A stretch of DNA of 64,000 nucleotides, taken from the NCBI GenBank assembly GCA_030448185.1, contig JAUJNL010000003.1, forward strand, positions 1-64,000, read 5' to 3'. The position numbers and the translations under genes are program-made. Of this stretch, positions 37,081 through 47,090 are shown piece after piece. The notes beneath the pieces are model-generated. The model made no database searches, was not told the DNA's origin, and saw nothing but the letters and a program-made list of their open reading frames with translations. This DNA comes from Cytophagales bacterium (GTDB lineage: Bacteria; Bacteroidota; Bacteroidia; Cytophagales; 172606-1). The stretch's first letter is position 1. Every line of letters begins with the position of its first letter.

Positions 37081-37222
37081 TTGGTCAATAGTCAGTAGGA
37101 AAAGAAAAAAGGCCTATTGGGTATTAGTCAATAGTCATTGGAGAAAAGGTATTTGGTATTGAGGTATTGGGTATTAGTGTGTGGTCATTGGTTAAAAAGC
37201 TCATCCATTGTAAAACTAATAC
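37081..37222. repeat. TATTGGGTATTAGT word repeat
   Basis: The words TATTGGGTATTAGT (twice), GTCAATAGTCA and GTCATTGG recur in tandem-like order, and AATACCTAATACC at the end is inverted. The same words occur on the opposite strand at 3384-3433. Purely intergenic. Confidence 0.6.
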
Positions 37223-37237
37223 CTAATACCTATTTTT

Positions 37238-37639
37238 TTAAGTCTCAACAACTTTTGTTTTTAGACCGGCCCATTTTCCATCTGCCTTTTTGCCAGTGAT
37301 ATAAGCATCTATCTCCACTTCTCCTAAGCGGTACACTCTCGGGTCGGATAGTTCTTTCTCTATTGTTTGCTTCAGTACAATATACTGTTGCACTGAAGCC
37401 TTTTCTTCCTCTCCGTACCAGTCTTTTATTTCGGTCACATTTTTAAAAAAATCATCCAGCGTCTTAACGGATACAGGCGTGTTTTGGGATGCCTTCGTTG
37501 CTTTCCGAACTGTATTTTCATCCAAGATTGTATCGGGTGGAAGGTCCCATTCAAAATACTCGAAGGGATAATCTGACTCACTAGGGTAAAGTAACCCTTT
37601 TGAAAGCTCAGTCAGAGTCAGTTGCAGTTTATTTTCCAT
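37238..37639 (-). CDS. Nuclease A inhibitor (NuiA)-like protein
   Basis: A 133-residue protein with start chosen at MENKLQLTLTELSKGLL (37639); an upstream in-frame Met at 37705 gives a non-conserved extension. The sequence follows the NuiA family (PF07924) closely: GLLYPSESDYPFEYFEW, SVKTLDDFF, DWYGEEEKASVQQY, RVYRLGEVEIDAYITG and the end AGLKTKVVET. In Anabaena, NuiA blocks the secreted non-specific nuclease NucA. No NucA homologue is present in the window. Other NuiA-like proteins may have different partners. It follows dapB on the same strand. Confidence 0.8.
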   Translation of the reverse strand: MENKLQLTLTELSKGLLYPSESDYPFEYFEWDLPPDTILDENTVRKATKASQNTPVSVKTLDDFFKNVTEIKDWYGEEEKASVQQYIVLKQTIEKELSDPRVYRLGEVEIDAYITGKKADGKWAGLKTKVVET

Positions 37640-37715
37640 GCCAGAAGATAAGAGTAAAGGCAGAATGTACGGGGAAAAAGCAGGAAGTACGGATGTGGCT
37701 CCCACTGTAATTTAA

Positions 37716-38432
37716 TTAACCAGCCATCATGTCTTCCATACCAAAAACTCCTCGCTTTCCCGTTAGCCATTGGGCAGCCAATACGGCACCCACCGCAAAA
37801 CCTTCCCGACTGTGAGCTGTGTGTTTAATCTCGATACTATCTACGGGAGAGTTATAATTAACGACGTGAGTACCAGGTACATTTGCTATCCGGTGAGAAA
37901 TAATAGCCAGTTCGGACGCATTCTTCGCAGAATTGTTTACCCAGTTGGTCTTCCGTTCTATTTCACTCAGAATATCACCGGCTAATGTGAGGGCAGTACC
38001 ACTGGGTGCATCTTTCTTTTCAGTGTGGTGGGTTTCTTCCATAGAAATATCATAATCCGGATATCGGTTCATGAGCCGGGCCAGGATTTTGTTCAAATGG
38101 AAGAAAAGATTTACTCCTAAACTATAATTGGAAGCGTAGAAGAATGCTCCCCCTTTCTGCATGCAGTAGTTTTCTATCTCCGTACGGCGTTCCAGCCACC
38201 CGGTTGTGCCGCAGACTACCGGTATATGATGATCAAAGCAGAAAAAGAGATTACCCACCGCTGCTTCAGGCTGACTGAACTCGATAGCTACATCTACCTG
38301 ACCTGGTTGTAATTGCACCAATTCATGACGGTTGTTCACATCAATCTTATTGATGATTTGGTGACCGCGGCCCAATGCGATCTGCTCGATGGTTTTTCCC
38401 ATCTTTCCGTAGCCCAGCAGCAGAATATTCAT
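37716..38432 (-). CDS. dapB: 4-hydroxy-tetrahydrodipicolinate reductase
   Basis: A 238-residue enzyme of lysine and peptidoglycan precursor synthesis. The N-terminal nucleotide-binding glycine motif is LLLGYGKMGKTIEQIA. The catalytic signature is ETHHTEKKDAPSGTALT, with catalytic His and Lys. It reduces the dipicolinate ring with NAD(P)H in the cytoplasm. It sits at the end of the parA-parB-DUF5683-dapB order that is common in Bacteroidota. The gene is intact. Confidence 0.93.
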   Translation of the reverse strand: MNILLLGYGKMGKTIEQIALGRGHQIINKIDVNNRHELVQLQPGQVDVAIEFSQPEAAVGNLFFCFDHHIPVVCGTTGWLERRTEIENYCMQKGGAFFYASNYSLGVNLFFHLNKILARLMNRYPDYDISMEETHHTEKKDAPSGTALTLAGDILSEIERKTNWVNNSAKNASELAIISHRIANVPGTHVVNYNSPVDSIEIKHTAHSREGFAVGAVLAAQWLTGKRGVFGMEDMMAG

Positions 38433-38516
38433 AGTTTAATGTTATTCGGGTAAGAACACAATAATACAGTCCCGCAAATTACGCCCTACTGCGAATAACT
38501 AACAACAAACAGCAGA

Positions 38517-39157
38517 TTATTTGAGTGTGAGCCGCAGGAAAGCCCAACGCCGGGCTGGTTGGCAGAGGAGCTAGGAACCAGACTTAAATCATTGTCTCCC
38601 AATTGAAAATTCTTCAAATGGGCATCCACATTGGCATCGACAATATTGAGTGCGTACAGAACGCCTGAGAGGATAATACAAAATTCAAAATTGCGTCGAT
38701 TATAATCACGATAACGCCTCATTATGTCAAGTTGATCTTGCCTGGATCTGCTATAAAGCGCTTGGTATTCAGGTGCTTCTTTATCTAAAATAAAAGCGCC
38801 TGAAGGGCCATTCAGAGCAATAAAAGCGTCGCCACTTAATATAATTCTTATTATTCCACTGGATAAAAATCCCAGTACCCCTGCTCCGGCATAAATAATG
38901 GGTATTTTCCAGTACTTTTTATTGTAGGCCTGACCAGCGCCGGGTACTATGGCCGACAACATCAAGGCACGGCGCGGAGAGTGACGCTGCGGGATAATGG
39001 TAAGTGTATCAGCAGGGGCATTGGTAACTCTGACAGAGTCATTGCTTGTACCGAGTGTATCGGTTTGGGCTTGTAGCTGCGTTGCGCTAAAAAGAGTAAA
39101 AAAACTAATCAGGAAGCCCCATTTGGCAAAAGATCTCCGTAGTTCCATTTGGTCCAT
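38517..39157 (-). CDS. DUF5683 domain membrane protein (frame change near the 3' end)
   Basis: About 213 residues. Signal-like N-terminus (WGFLISFFTLFSATQLQAQ), then the DUF5683 block PRRALMLSAIVPGAGQAYNKKYWKIPIIYAGAG, and a second hydrophobic part (FEFCIILSGVLYALNIVDANVDAHL). The annotated frame ends with a long odd tail. Moving one frame near 38550 gives RRWAFLRLTLK-stop at 38517, the expected C-terminus for this family. The function is unknown, and it is conserved beside parB in this phylum. A role at the envelope is likely. Confidence 0.85.
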
Positions 39158-39184
39158 TCTTTTAGGAGCTTATATTCGCAAATA

Positions 39185-40111
39185 TCATGCAAAGTTAAGC
39201 AACTCCAGAATGCGGTTAAGGTCTTCCTCCGAAGTGAAGGGAATTTTGATCTCGCCCTTATTCCCTTCATCACACTTCAGATTCACTTTGGTACCGAAGT
39301 GAGAAGACAGTTTATACTGAAGCTGGGTGAATTCATACTTCATGGAATGCTTATCTTTTCGTTTATTCGGAACAGCATCATTGTTGGCCAGATCACGAAC
39401 AATTTCTTCTACCCGCCGCACCGATAAATCCTCGTCTACTATTCTGCGGAACACAGCCAGCTTCGTTTCGATATTATCAATATTGATCAATGCCCGGGCA
39501 TGCCCCATAGTAATCCGGTTGTCGCGCAGAGCTACCTGAATGTCCGGTGGTAATTTAAGGAGACGGATATAATTATTAACCGTAGTCCGGTTTTTGCCCA
39601 CACGATCTCCTAATTCTTCCTGTTTAAGGCTGCATTCCGTGATAAGACGCTGGTAGCTGAGGGCAATTTCAATGGAGTTAAGATTTTCCCGCTGAATATT
39701 CTCAATTAATGCCAGTTCCAGCATCTGCTGGTCATTAGCCGTCCGGACGTAAGCAGGAATAGTCTGTAAACCGGCTAATTTGGACGCCTGTAAGCGCCGT
39801 TCGCCGGATATGAGCTGATAATGGTTGCGGTCAAGTTGCCGTACCGTGATTGGTTGAATGATACCTTGTACCCGGATTGACTCCGCTAGTTCTTTGAGTG
39901 CTTCGGCATCAAAATAAGTCCGGGGCTGAAAAGGATTTACTTCAATAGCGTCCACATCTATTTCCGACATGGTATTGAATACCTCCAGATTCAACTGGCT
40001 TTCATTACCGCTCCGGTTGTCGTTTACTACCTCCGAATCCTGCAACAAAGCACCCAAACCTCTTCCCAAGGCATTTCTTTTCTTTGTGGCTTTACCGCTA
40101 TTCGTAATCAT
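39185..40111 (-). CDS. parB: ParB/Spo0J chromosome partition protein
   Basis: A 308-residue protein. The N-terminal motif RNALGRGLGALL is typical for ParB. The CTP-binding/ParB-N domain has VNPFQPRTYFD and GERRLQASKLAG. The helix-turn-helix that reads parS is LKQEELGDRVGKNRTTVNNYIRLL, and the C-terminal dimer domain ends in LNRILELLNFA. It loads at parS sites and forms a sliding clamp for segregation. No canonical parS palindrome was noticed in this window. Downstream of parA by about 200 bases. Confidence 0.93.
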   Translation of the reverse strand: MITNSGKATKKRNALGRGLGALLQDSEVVNDNRSGNESQLNLEVFNTMSEIDVDAIEVNPFQPRTYFDAEALKELAESIRVQGIIQPITVRQLDRNHYQLISGERRLQASKLAGLQTIPAYVRTANDQQMLELALIENIQRENLNSIEIALSYQRLITECSLKQEELGDRVGKNRTTVNNYIRLLKLPPDIQVALRDNRITMGHARALINIDNIETKLAVFRRIVDEDLSVRRVEEIVRDLANNDAVPNKRKDKHSMKYEFTQLQYKLSSHFGTKVNLKCDEGNKGEIKIPFTSEEDLNRILELLNFA

Positions 40112-40308
40112 ATTTTCCTAAAATCAGTGAGAATTTTTGGTTCTGCAGAAGGGTTTACCAGACGAACCAGATGTAAATTTAAAGTATTCAAGTTAAATGT
40201 TCTAAGGCAGAAGACAAAGTTTCCCCGCCTAAATATAACGTAACCTGATTAGTAGTACGTTATCATCAGATCCTCTTTAAAGAAAGTTAATGCACGTACT
40301 GTTTCCTG

Positions 40309-41088
40309 TCAACTGGCTTGAGTCAGGCCATTTTTAACCAAAATTTCGCGGGCCAAGTTCAGATAACTCACTGCTCCTTTGCTGTCGGCATCATGGGCAA
40401 TAGCCGGTACGCCAAAACTGGGAGATTCACTCAGACGAATATTGCGCGGAATAATGGTACTGAAAACCATTTGTTGAAAGTGGGAATTGACCTCATCCAC
40501 TACCTGATTGGAAAGCCGTACCCGCAAATCGTACATAGTCAGCAAGATGCCTTCAATCTCCAGATTAGGATTTAACCTTGACTGTATAATTTTGATAGTA
40601 TTTAACAGCTTGCCTAATCCTTCCAGAGCAAAATACTCGCACTGAACCGGGATAATTACTGAATCAGCCGCCGTTAAACTGTTGATCGTAATCAGGCCCA
40701 AAGAGGGAGAGCAGTCAATAACAATAAAATCGTAATCATTTTTTATATCTCTCAATGCCTCTTTCATCTTCTCCTCCCGGTTCTTGAGATTGATCATTTC
40801 CACTTCGGCCCCGACTAGGTCAATGTGAGAAGGCAGTAAGTCCAGATAAGCCAGATCAGAATGAATAATAATATCTTTGGCATTCACGCCACCTACCATA
40901 CATTCATAAATACTATTTTCTATTTCTTTCGGATTGAACCCCAATCCGGAGGTAGAGTTAGCCTGTGGATCAGCATCCACAATTAAGGTTTTATACTCAA
41001 GAGCAGCAAGGCTGGCTGCCAGATTAATCGTAGTGGTTGTCTTACCCACACCCCCTTTTTGATTGGCAATCGCAATGATTTTACCCAT
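40309..41088 (-). CDS. parA: ParA/Soj family partition ATPase
   Basis: About 259 residues with start at [13 protein letters not shown]; the frame allows four more codons. The deviant Walker A is [10 protein letters not shown], Walker A' is [12 protein letters not shown], and Walker B is [12 protein letters not shown]. It is an ATP-dependent DNA-binding switch that works with ParB. First gene of the parA-parB-DUF5683-dapB block, with an 890-base gene-free stretch upstream. Confidence 0.93.
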   Translation of the reverse strand: MGKIIAIANQKGGVGKTTTTINLAASLAALEYKTLIVDADPQANSTSGLGFNPKEIENSIYECMVGGVNAKDIIIHSDLAYLDLLPSHIDLVGAEVEMINLKNREEKMKEALRDIKNDYDFIVIDCSPSLGLITINSLTAADSVIIPVQCEYFALEGLGKLLNTIKIIQSRLNPNLEIEGILLTMYDLRVRLSNQVVDEVNSHFQQMVFSTIIPRNIRLSESPSFGVPAIAHDADSKGAVSYLNLAREILVKNGLTQAS

Positions 41089-41978
41089 ACTGTTAGTCAA
41101 GAAACAATAAGAAATGCAGAGTCAATTGGATGGACTTGCTAATGCTCAACAAATATAAGCTTTATTTCATGTTCCTGTTCGGAGATGCCATCAGTTTGCT
41201 TACTCTTTAGAAGCATTTTTCCCGGTCAATCCAGAAACAGAGGTAGTTGTATTTGTTTTTCAACAATTTAGATATTAGAGTTTTGCACCTCCCATAATTC
41301 TTCTTGATAAGAAGAAGGAGCTTGAATAGTCAAACCGCTGATCATTCGTAAGTCAATAACCAATAAGTTTGATGAATTGATTTCGGATTGACCACTATTT
41401 CTGGATGATAAGTTTTCAACTTTACCCTATACATACGGTTATATCGTTCCTCTCCATACTGAACTGTCCATAAGTTCTGCAACCAGATTAGAAGGCAGTT
41501 GATACTATATAAAAAATTATCCGCTCAGCAATAAACTTACACTTACCATTAAGCTGGTGATTATAAGACAATTGACCTACTTATTGATTCCTATAACTGG
41601 TAAGTAGCCTCTAAAGATGAAGAATAAAGCCTATTTTTAAAGGTAACCCACAATGTATTGTTTCTGGTAATTTTATTTCTCAGCTCTTTCTAGCCAGCAA
41701 TTTAGCTCATACAGCAAGGAGGAATCTTTTTCTTGTTACCTAAGAAGCAGGAACAATGGTTTTGCCCGGATGCCAGTAGTTATAGTTTTAAATTCATCTA
41801 AGACATTCATTATCAGATACTATACACCTTTTAGCCTTCTAAACAGGGGTTCGGAAAGTTACCCAAGCTAACCTGCGTATGATATCCAGGCCCATTCAAT
41901 TTTTTGCCCATGTTTTTTCTTCAATCTTTAAACCCAAATCTGACAAGGTTAAAAGATTCAAAGAAAAACACAGTCACA
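41089..41978. other. Long AT-rich gap without a recognisable gene
   Basis: An 890-base divergent gap between parA and the OppA-like gene, richer in A+T than the rest. A small hairpin, CTTCTTGATAAGAAG, is at about 41300. No frame over 60 codons has protein-like content on either strand, and no tRNA fold was seen. It may hold two promoters and perhaps an unrecognised RNA. Confidence 0.5.
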
Positions 41979-43676
41979 ATGATGGTAAAACGATTTACGT
42001 ACTTAGTGGCAGCGCTCTCACTCCTGTTTGCTTGCGGGAAAAAGACAACTGAAAATGAGAACAGCGCAGCTAAAAAAATCTTCAGGTACAATCAAGCCGA
42101 GGGCCTTTCCTCTCTAGATCCCGCTTTTGCCCGTGACCAGGCCAATACCTGGGCGGTAAATCAGGTGTATAATGGTCTTTACGAAATGGATAAGGAGCTA
42201 AGTGTAGTACCTGCATTAGTAGAAACCTGGAACATTTCCGAAGATGGCAAAACGTACACTTTCAATATCCGGAAAGGAGTAAATTTCCATGATGACCCGG
42301 CTTTTGCTGGTGGTAAAGGTCGCGAAGTAACAGCTGACGATTTTATATACAGCTTCAAGCGCATTCTGGATCCAAAAACGGCTAGTCCCGGAGCCTGGAT
42401 TTTCAATGATAAGATATTGGCTAACACTGACGGAAGCATTTCTGATACTTGCTTCAAAAAGAATGATGATTATTCTTTTAATGTGTATCTGCGTAAGCCA
42501 TTCCCTCCGTTTCTGCACATCCTGGCTATGCCTTATGCCTATGTAGTGCCTAAAGAAGCCGTTGAGAAGTATGGTAAGGATTTTGGCCGCAAGGCTGCTA
42601 TTGGAACTGGTCCTTTCACGTTAAAGCAGTGGTCAGCCAATGAAAGTATGACCCTGTTAAAGAACCAGAATTACTGGCGCCGCGATGCCGCGGATAAGCC
42701 ATTGCCGTATTTGGATGCTATTCAGGTAACATTCATCCCTGACAAAAACCAGGCATTCCGTACGTTTCAACAAGGTAAACTAGAGATGCTTTCTGGTATT
42801 GAAGAAGGTTCACGTGACCTGATCCTTAACCGTGACGGATCACTGCGGAAGGAATTTACGGCTCAGTTTCAGGTAGAAAGAGTACCTTATCTGAATACTG
42901 AATATCTCGCTTTCCAGCTAGATCCCAGCGTTTATTCTGACAAAAAACATCCTTTCCTTGACAAACGTGTTCGTCAGGCATTAAGCTATGCAATCAATCG
43001 TGATGAACTGGTTTCGTTCCTGCGGAATAAACTGGGAGCTCCGGGAGTATCTGGTATGGTTCCAGTAGCGATGCCTTCTTTCGACAGTACCAAAGTTCGC
43101 GGCTATGAATTCAACATTGAGAAGGCTCAGAAGCTTCTAAGAGAAGCGGGTTATTCTAAAGGTAAAGCATTCCCCGAGATTACTCTGTATTGCAATCCAT
43201 TACATAATGAATTAATGCAATATTTGCAGAAACAGTGGGCTAATGTTGGGGTAAATGTCAAGATTGAAATTACTAATCAGGCTACACTGCAGGAAATGGC
43301 TGATGGCGGTAAAGTGCAGTTCTGGAGAGCTTCCTGGATTGGAGATTATCCCGACGCTGAAAATTATCTGGCTACTTTCTACAGCAAAAATGCGGCTCCC
43401 GTTGGTCCTAATAAAACCAGGTTCAAGAACGCAACTTTTGATCAGCTGTACGAGAAAGCGCAACTGGAGAATGACCCATTTGAACGGTACGAAATGTATC
43501 AGTTGATGGACCAGATTATTATGACTGAATGTCCGGTAATTGTATTGTTCTACGATGAAGGATTGCAATTAAAGCAAAACTATGTTGCAGGCCTGGAAGC
43601 TAATCCAATGAACAATCTAAGTCTGGAGAGAGTAGACTTTAAGGAAGTTTCTAACGTAAAGATTACTGCTCAGTAA
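41979..43676 (+). CDS. OppA-type ABC transporter substrate-binding lipoprotein
   Basis: The start at ATG 41979 gives 565 residues with signal MMVKRFTYLVAALSLLFAC (lipobox LFAC). The earlier in-frame ATG lacks signal logic. SBP_bac_5 markers are FRYNQAEGLSSLDPAFA, VNQVYNGLYEMD, DFIYSFKRILDPKT, IGTGPFTLKQW, VRQALSYAINRDELV and YPDAENYLATFYS. It binds peptides or similar solutes for an inner membrane permease. No permease gene adjoins, which is usual for this group in Bacteroidota. A strong terminator follows directly. Confidence 0.9.
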   Translation: MMVKRFTYLVAALSLLFACGKKTTENENSAAKKIFRYNQAEGLSSLDPAFARDQANTWAVNQVYNGLYEMDKELSVVPALVETWNISEDGKTYTFNIRKGVNFHDDPAFAGGKGREVTADDFIYSFKRILDPKTASPGAWIFNDKILANTDGSISDTCFKKNDDYSFNVYLRKPFPPFLHILAMPYAYVVPKEAVEKYGKDFGRKAAIGTGPFTLKQWSANESMTLLKNQNYWRRDAADKPLPYLDAIQVTFIPDKNQAFRTFQQGKLEMLSGIEEGSRDLILNRDGSLRKEFTAQFQVERVPYLNTEYLAFQLDPSVYSDKKHPFLDKRVRQALSYAINRDELVSFLRNKLGAPGVSGMVPVAMPSFDSTKVRGYEFNIEKAQKLLREAGYSKGKAFPEITLYCNPLHNELMQYLQKQWANVGVNVKIEITNQATLQEMADGGKVQFWRASWIGDYPDAENYLATFYSKNAAPVGPNKTRFKNATFDQLYEKAQLENDPFERYEMYQLMDQIIMTECPVIVLFYDEGLQLKQNYVAGLEANPMNNLSLERVDFKEVSNVKITAQ

Positions 43677-43680
43677 TTTC

Positions 43681-43736
43681 GAATATTCAATAAAAAAAGG
43701 ACGGCGTATCTCGCCGTCCTTTTTTATTGAATATTC
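43681..43736 (+). terminator. Strong bidirectional-looking terminator
   Basis: Arms GAATATTCAATAAAAAA(A)GG ACGGCG and complement CGCCGTCC TTTTTTATTGAATATTC with loop TATCT and one bulged A. It begins 5 bases after the OppA-like stop. Confidence 0.85.
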
Positions 43737-44149
43737 ATTAGATAGAAACTAGTAATATGGTAGCACTACTGAGTTATATTTAACTTAAAAAAGACGCTTC
43801 TTCATTATTCTGATATTGTGGGCAACTATTAAGAAAAAGATTGATTTTCCCGGAATAATCCTTACTTTAGCTGAACGTTTTAAGGGGTATAGGGCGTTAT
43901 AAAAATCAAAAAACTACCTTGGTGTTAATTCTCCTACGTCTGTAGTCTTGAAGAAGGATTGCTAAATAAACTAAATAAAGAAGTTATCTAAAGCTAATTT
44001 CTAATCGCATTAGCTCGATTTTTGGGTACTTTTATCTCTCAGTCTTGGTTGAGAAAGACAAATGTATAAATTGCACTAATAACCCGGGCCTGCTTTTTTA
44101 AGGGCTTTTATATTTGACATATTCTCTACTATCTCTATATAGAATTAAA
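43737..44149. other. Leader region of the siroheme reductase operon
   Basis: A 413-base AT-rich gap with no gene. It must carry the promoter of the reductase operon. No riboswitch core was recognised. Confidence 0.4.
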
Positions 44150-46263
44150 ATGCAAAGCTTCAGAACAGAACTCGAAAATCCAGTTATCGAAAAAGATATT
44201 CTTGATTTGGATAAGAAGATCCGGATGTACCGGGAAGGAAAGATTACTGACGAGAAATTTCGTAGTCTGAGGTTAGTACGCGGTGTATATGGCCAGCGGC
44301 AACTGGGGTACAAATGGTCCGGATTAAACTACCCTTTGGTAAACTTTCCGTGAAGCAATTGCTACGTCTGGCTGACCTAACTGATGAGTACGCCACGGGT
44401 AATCTGCACCTGACTACCCGGCAAGATATTCAGTTACACTTTGTGAGCCTGGAGCGTACCCCGGAGCTGTGGTCAAAACTGGCTCAGGATGAACTTACGA
44501 TCCGTGAAGCTTGCGGTAACACCGTCCGGAATATTACTGCTTCTCCTACTGCCGGAATTGACCCAAAGGAGCCTTTTGACGTTTCTCCCTACGCCCATGA
44601 AATGTTTCAATATTTCTTGCGTAACCCTATTTGCCAAGACATGGGCCGGAAATTCAAGATTGCTTTCTCTTCCAGTGATGATGATACAGCCTTCAGCTTC
44701 ATGCACGACCTTGGTTTCATCCCTAAAGTAAAGGTAGAAAATGGAGCAGAAGTACGCGGATTTAAAGTGATGCTGGCTGGAGGTTTGGGTGCGCAGCCTT
44801 ATCTGGCACATCTGGCCTATGAGTTTCTGGAAGAAGACCAGTTAATTCCTTTCTCGGAAGCAGTGATCCGGGTTTTTGACCGCTATGGAGAGCGAAACCG
44901 CCGCCATAAGGCCCGGATGAAATTCTTGCTGGAAGATGTAGGACTGGAAGAATTTATGCGAATGGTAGAAATTGAACGCGTTGCCCTGAAGTCTAAAACT
45001 TATCCGATCAACCGCAATATTTTACCCAATCCGGTTCCTTCAATACTGGGTGAGATTCCCACCATTGAAATTACCAACCCATCCAAATATGATGCTTGGC
45101 TGAAAACCAACGTATTTGAGCAAAAACAAAAAGGCTGGTTTGCCGTGCAGCTCAAAATACAATTAGGTGATATCAAATCAAACAAGGCTCGGGAACTAGC
45201 TCCTATCGTGCAGAAGTACGCAGCAGCTAATGATATGCGGGTAACTGCCAATCAGGGACTGTTGCTAAAATATGTCCGTCCTGAATACCTACCTGCGTTG
45301 TTTACCGAACTGGATGCCATTGGCCTGGGAGAGCCTGGCTTTGACAGCACGGCTGATATCACTGCCTGCCCTGGTACTGACACCTGTAACTTGGGTATTT
45401 CGGATAGTACGCATATTTCGGTGGAACTGGAACGAGTCATGAAGGAAGAATATCCGGACCTGATCTATAACACCGACATCAAAATCAAGATCAGTGGCTG
45501 TATCAATGCCTGCGGTCAGCACGGTGCGGCCCAGATTGGTTTTCATGGCAGCTCTTCCAAAAAAGGCGGTTCCGTATTGCCCGCCCTGCAAGTACTGCTC
45601 GGTGGCGGTATTGAAGGCAACGGGGTAGGCCGGGTAGGAGATAAAATTATTAAAGTCCCTAGTCGCCGCGGACCCGATGTACTGCGGTATATTTTTGATG
45701 ATTACGAGAAAAACAGCCAGGAAGGCGAATACTTTAATCAGTACTACGACCGTCAGGGCAAAGATTATTTCTACCAGTTGCTGAAACCCCTGGCCAGCCT
45801 CGATACTCTGACCCCAATGGATTTCATTGACTGGGGTCAGGAAGGTCCGTTCTCAACGGCCATTGGAGTAGGTGAATGCGCCGGGGTGCAAATAGATCTG
45901 ATTGCTACGCTGTTGTTTGAAGCCGAGGAAAAGATAAGCTGGGCGCAGGAAGCTTTGGAGAATAACGCTTACGCTGATTCAATCTACAATAGTTACAGCG
46001 TTTTTGTTCATACCGCCAAGGCGTTTCTGTTATCGCAGGATATTGCCTGCAATACCCAGAACGGCATTATCAATGACTTTGACAAGCACTTTGTGCAGAC
46101 CGGAGTCGTATCTCTGCCAACAGATTTTAGAACACTGGTACTGCAGATTAACCAGAACGAGCCGGACAAGTCGTTTGCCACGTCTTATCTGGCTGAAGCA
46201 CTTGCCTTCCATCAGCAGGTGTCTGCCATCCGTACCCAAATGCAACAACAGGAACATGCCTGA
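44150..46263 (+). CDS. Siroheme-dependent nitrite/sulfite reductase with C-terminal helical (HEPN-like) domain (one frame change)
   Basis: About 704 residues starting MQSFRTELENPVIEKDI. The first half-domain is QMVRIKLPFGKLSVKQLLRLADL and TTRQDIQLHFV. The [4Fe-4S]-siroheme Cys ligands are in TACPGTDTCNLG and SGCINACGQHG. After about residue 540 a separate helical domain follows (FEAEEKISWAQEALENNAYADS), like the HEPN module seen on this Bacteroidota subgroup. The start and body are in different frames: a single G missing from the run at about 44304 separates QRQLG from VQMVRIK. It catalyses six-electron reduction of sulfite or nitrite. Siroheme genes follow directly, overlapping by 8 bases. 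Confidence 0.85.
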
Positions 46264-47026
46264 AATGATTAATCCTAAACTAACCCTGGTAGGAGCTGGC
46301 CCCGGTGATCCTGAACTGATTACGCTGAAAGGGATTAAAGCCTTACGGGAAGCTGACGTGGTACTCTATGATGCGTTGGTAAGTAAAGAACTGCTGGATT
46401 ACGTGCCGGAAGACGTGCCCACTATTTACGTGGGAAAAAGAGCCGGACAGCATGAGCTTTTGCAGGAGCAGATCAACGAACTTATTGTTCATTCGGCGTT
46501 TACCTATGGACACGTGGTTCGACTGAAAGGCGGGGATCCGTTTGTGTTTGGCCGGGGTCACGAAGAAATGGGGTATGCTCAAGCCAACGGAATCGAGGTT
46601 TCACTAGTACCGGGTATTTCCAGCTCCATTGCCGTGCCTGAGTTACAGCACATTCCCTTGACCCGGCGCGGGGTGAGTGAAAGCTTTTGGGTGCTTACGG
46701 GAACTACCCGCAAAGGAGAAGTATCAAAAGATATTGAGTTGGCCGCTCAGTCCGAAGCCACCGCTATTATACTGATGGGCGTTCACAAAATAGCTCAAAT
46801 CGCTGCTGTTTATCAGCAATTTGGCCGTGGCCAGCTACCGGTAGCCATTATTCAGAACGGAACGATGCCTAATGAACGGATGGTGATCGGTGAAATTGAC
46901 ACCATTACTAATCTGGTTGAGCGTGACAAAATAAAGGCCCCAGCTATTATTGTCATTGGCGAAGTCGTACGGGAACATCCGGCAGCAAAGCTTTCGGAGA
47001 TAGTCCGGGTGGAAATAGCTGCTTAG
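46256..47026 (+). CDS. cobA: Uroporphyrinogen-III C-methyltransferase
   Basis: The start at ATG 46256 (MPEMINPKLTLVGAGPGDPEL) gives 256 residues and overlaps the reductase stop; a much earlier in-frame start lies inside the reductase and is rejected. SUMT signatures are LVGAGPGDPELITLKG, the SAM-binding VRLKGGDPFVFGRGHEE and VVPG-like VPGISSSIAVP, and PLTRRGVS. It uses two SAM molecules to convert uroporphyrinogen III to precorrin-2, the first step of siroheme synthesis. Translational coupling to the reductase is likely. Confidence 0.92.
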   Translation: MPEMINPKLTLVGAGPGDPELITLKGIKALREADVVLYDALVSKELLDYVPEDVPTIYVGKRAGQHELLQEQINELIVHSAFTYGHVVRLKGGDPFVFGRGHEEMGYAQANGIEVSLVPGISSSIAVPELQHIPLTRRGVSESFWVLTGTTRKGEVSKDIELAAQSEATAIILMGVHKIAQIAAVYQQFGRGQLPVAIIQNGTMPNERMVIGEIDTITNLVERDKIKAPAIIVIGEVVREHPAAKLSEIVRVEIAA

Positions 47027-47090
47027 TTTTGTTGGGCATTAGCCTAATTTTTCGGAACCCAATTCAACGATTCATTGGCCCCAATTAATT

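Noticed and set aside
39185-41088. parS site near parAB
   Set aside because: No palindrome of the TGTTNCACGTGNAACA type was seen on reading; absence by eye is not proof.
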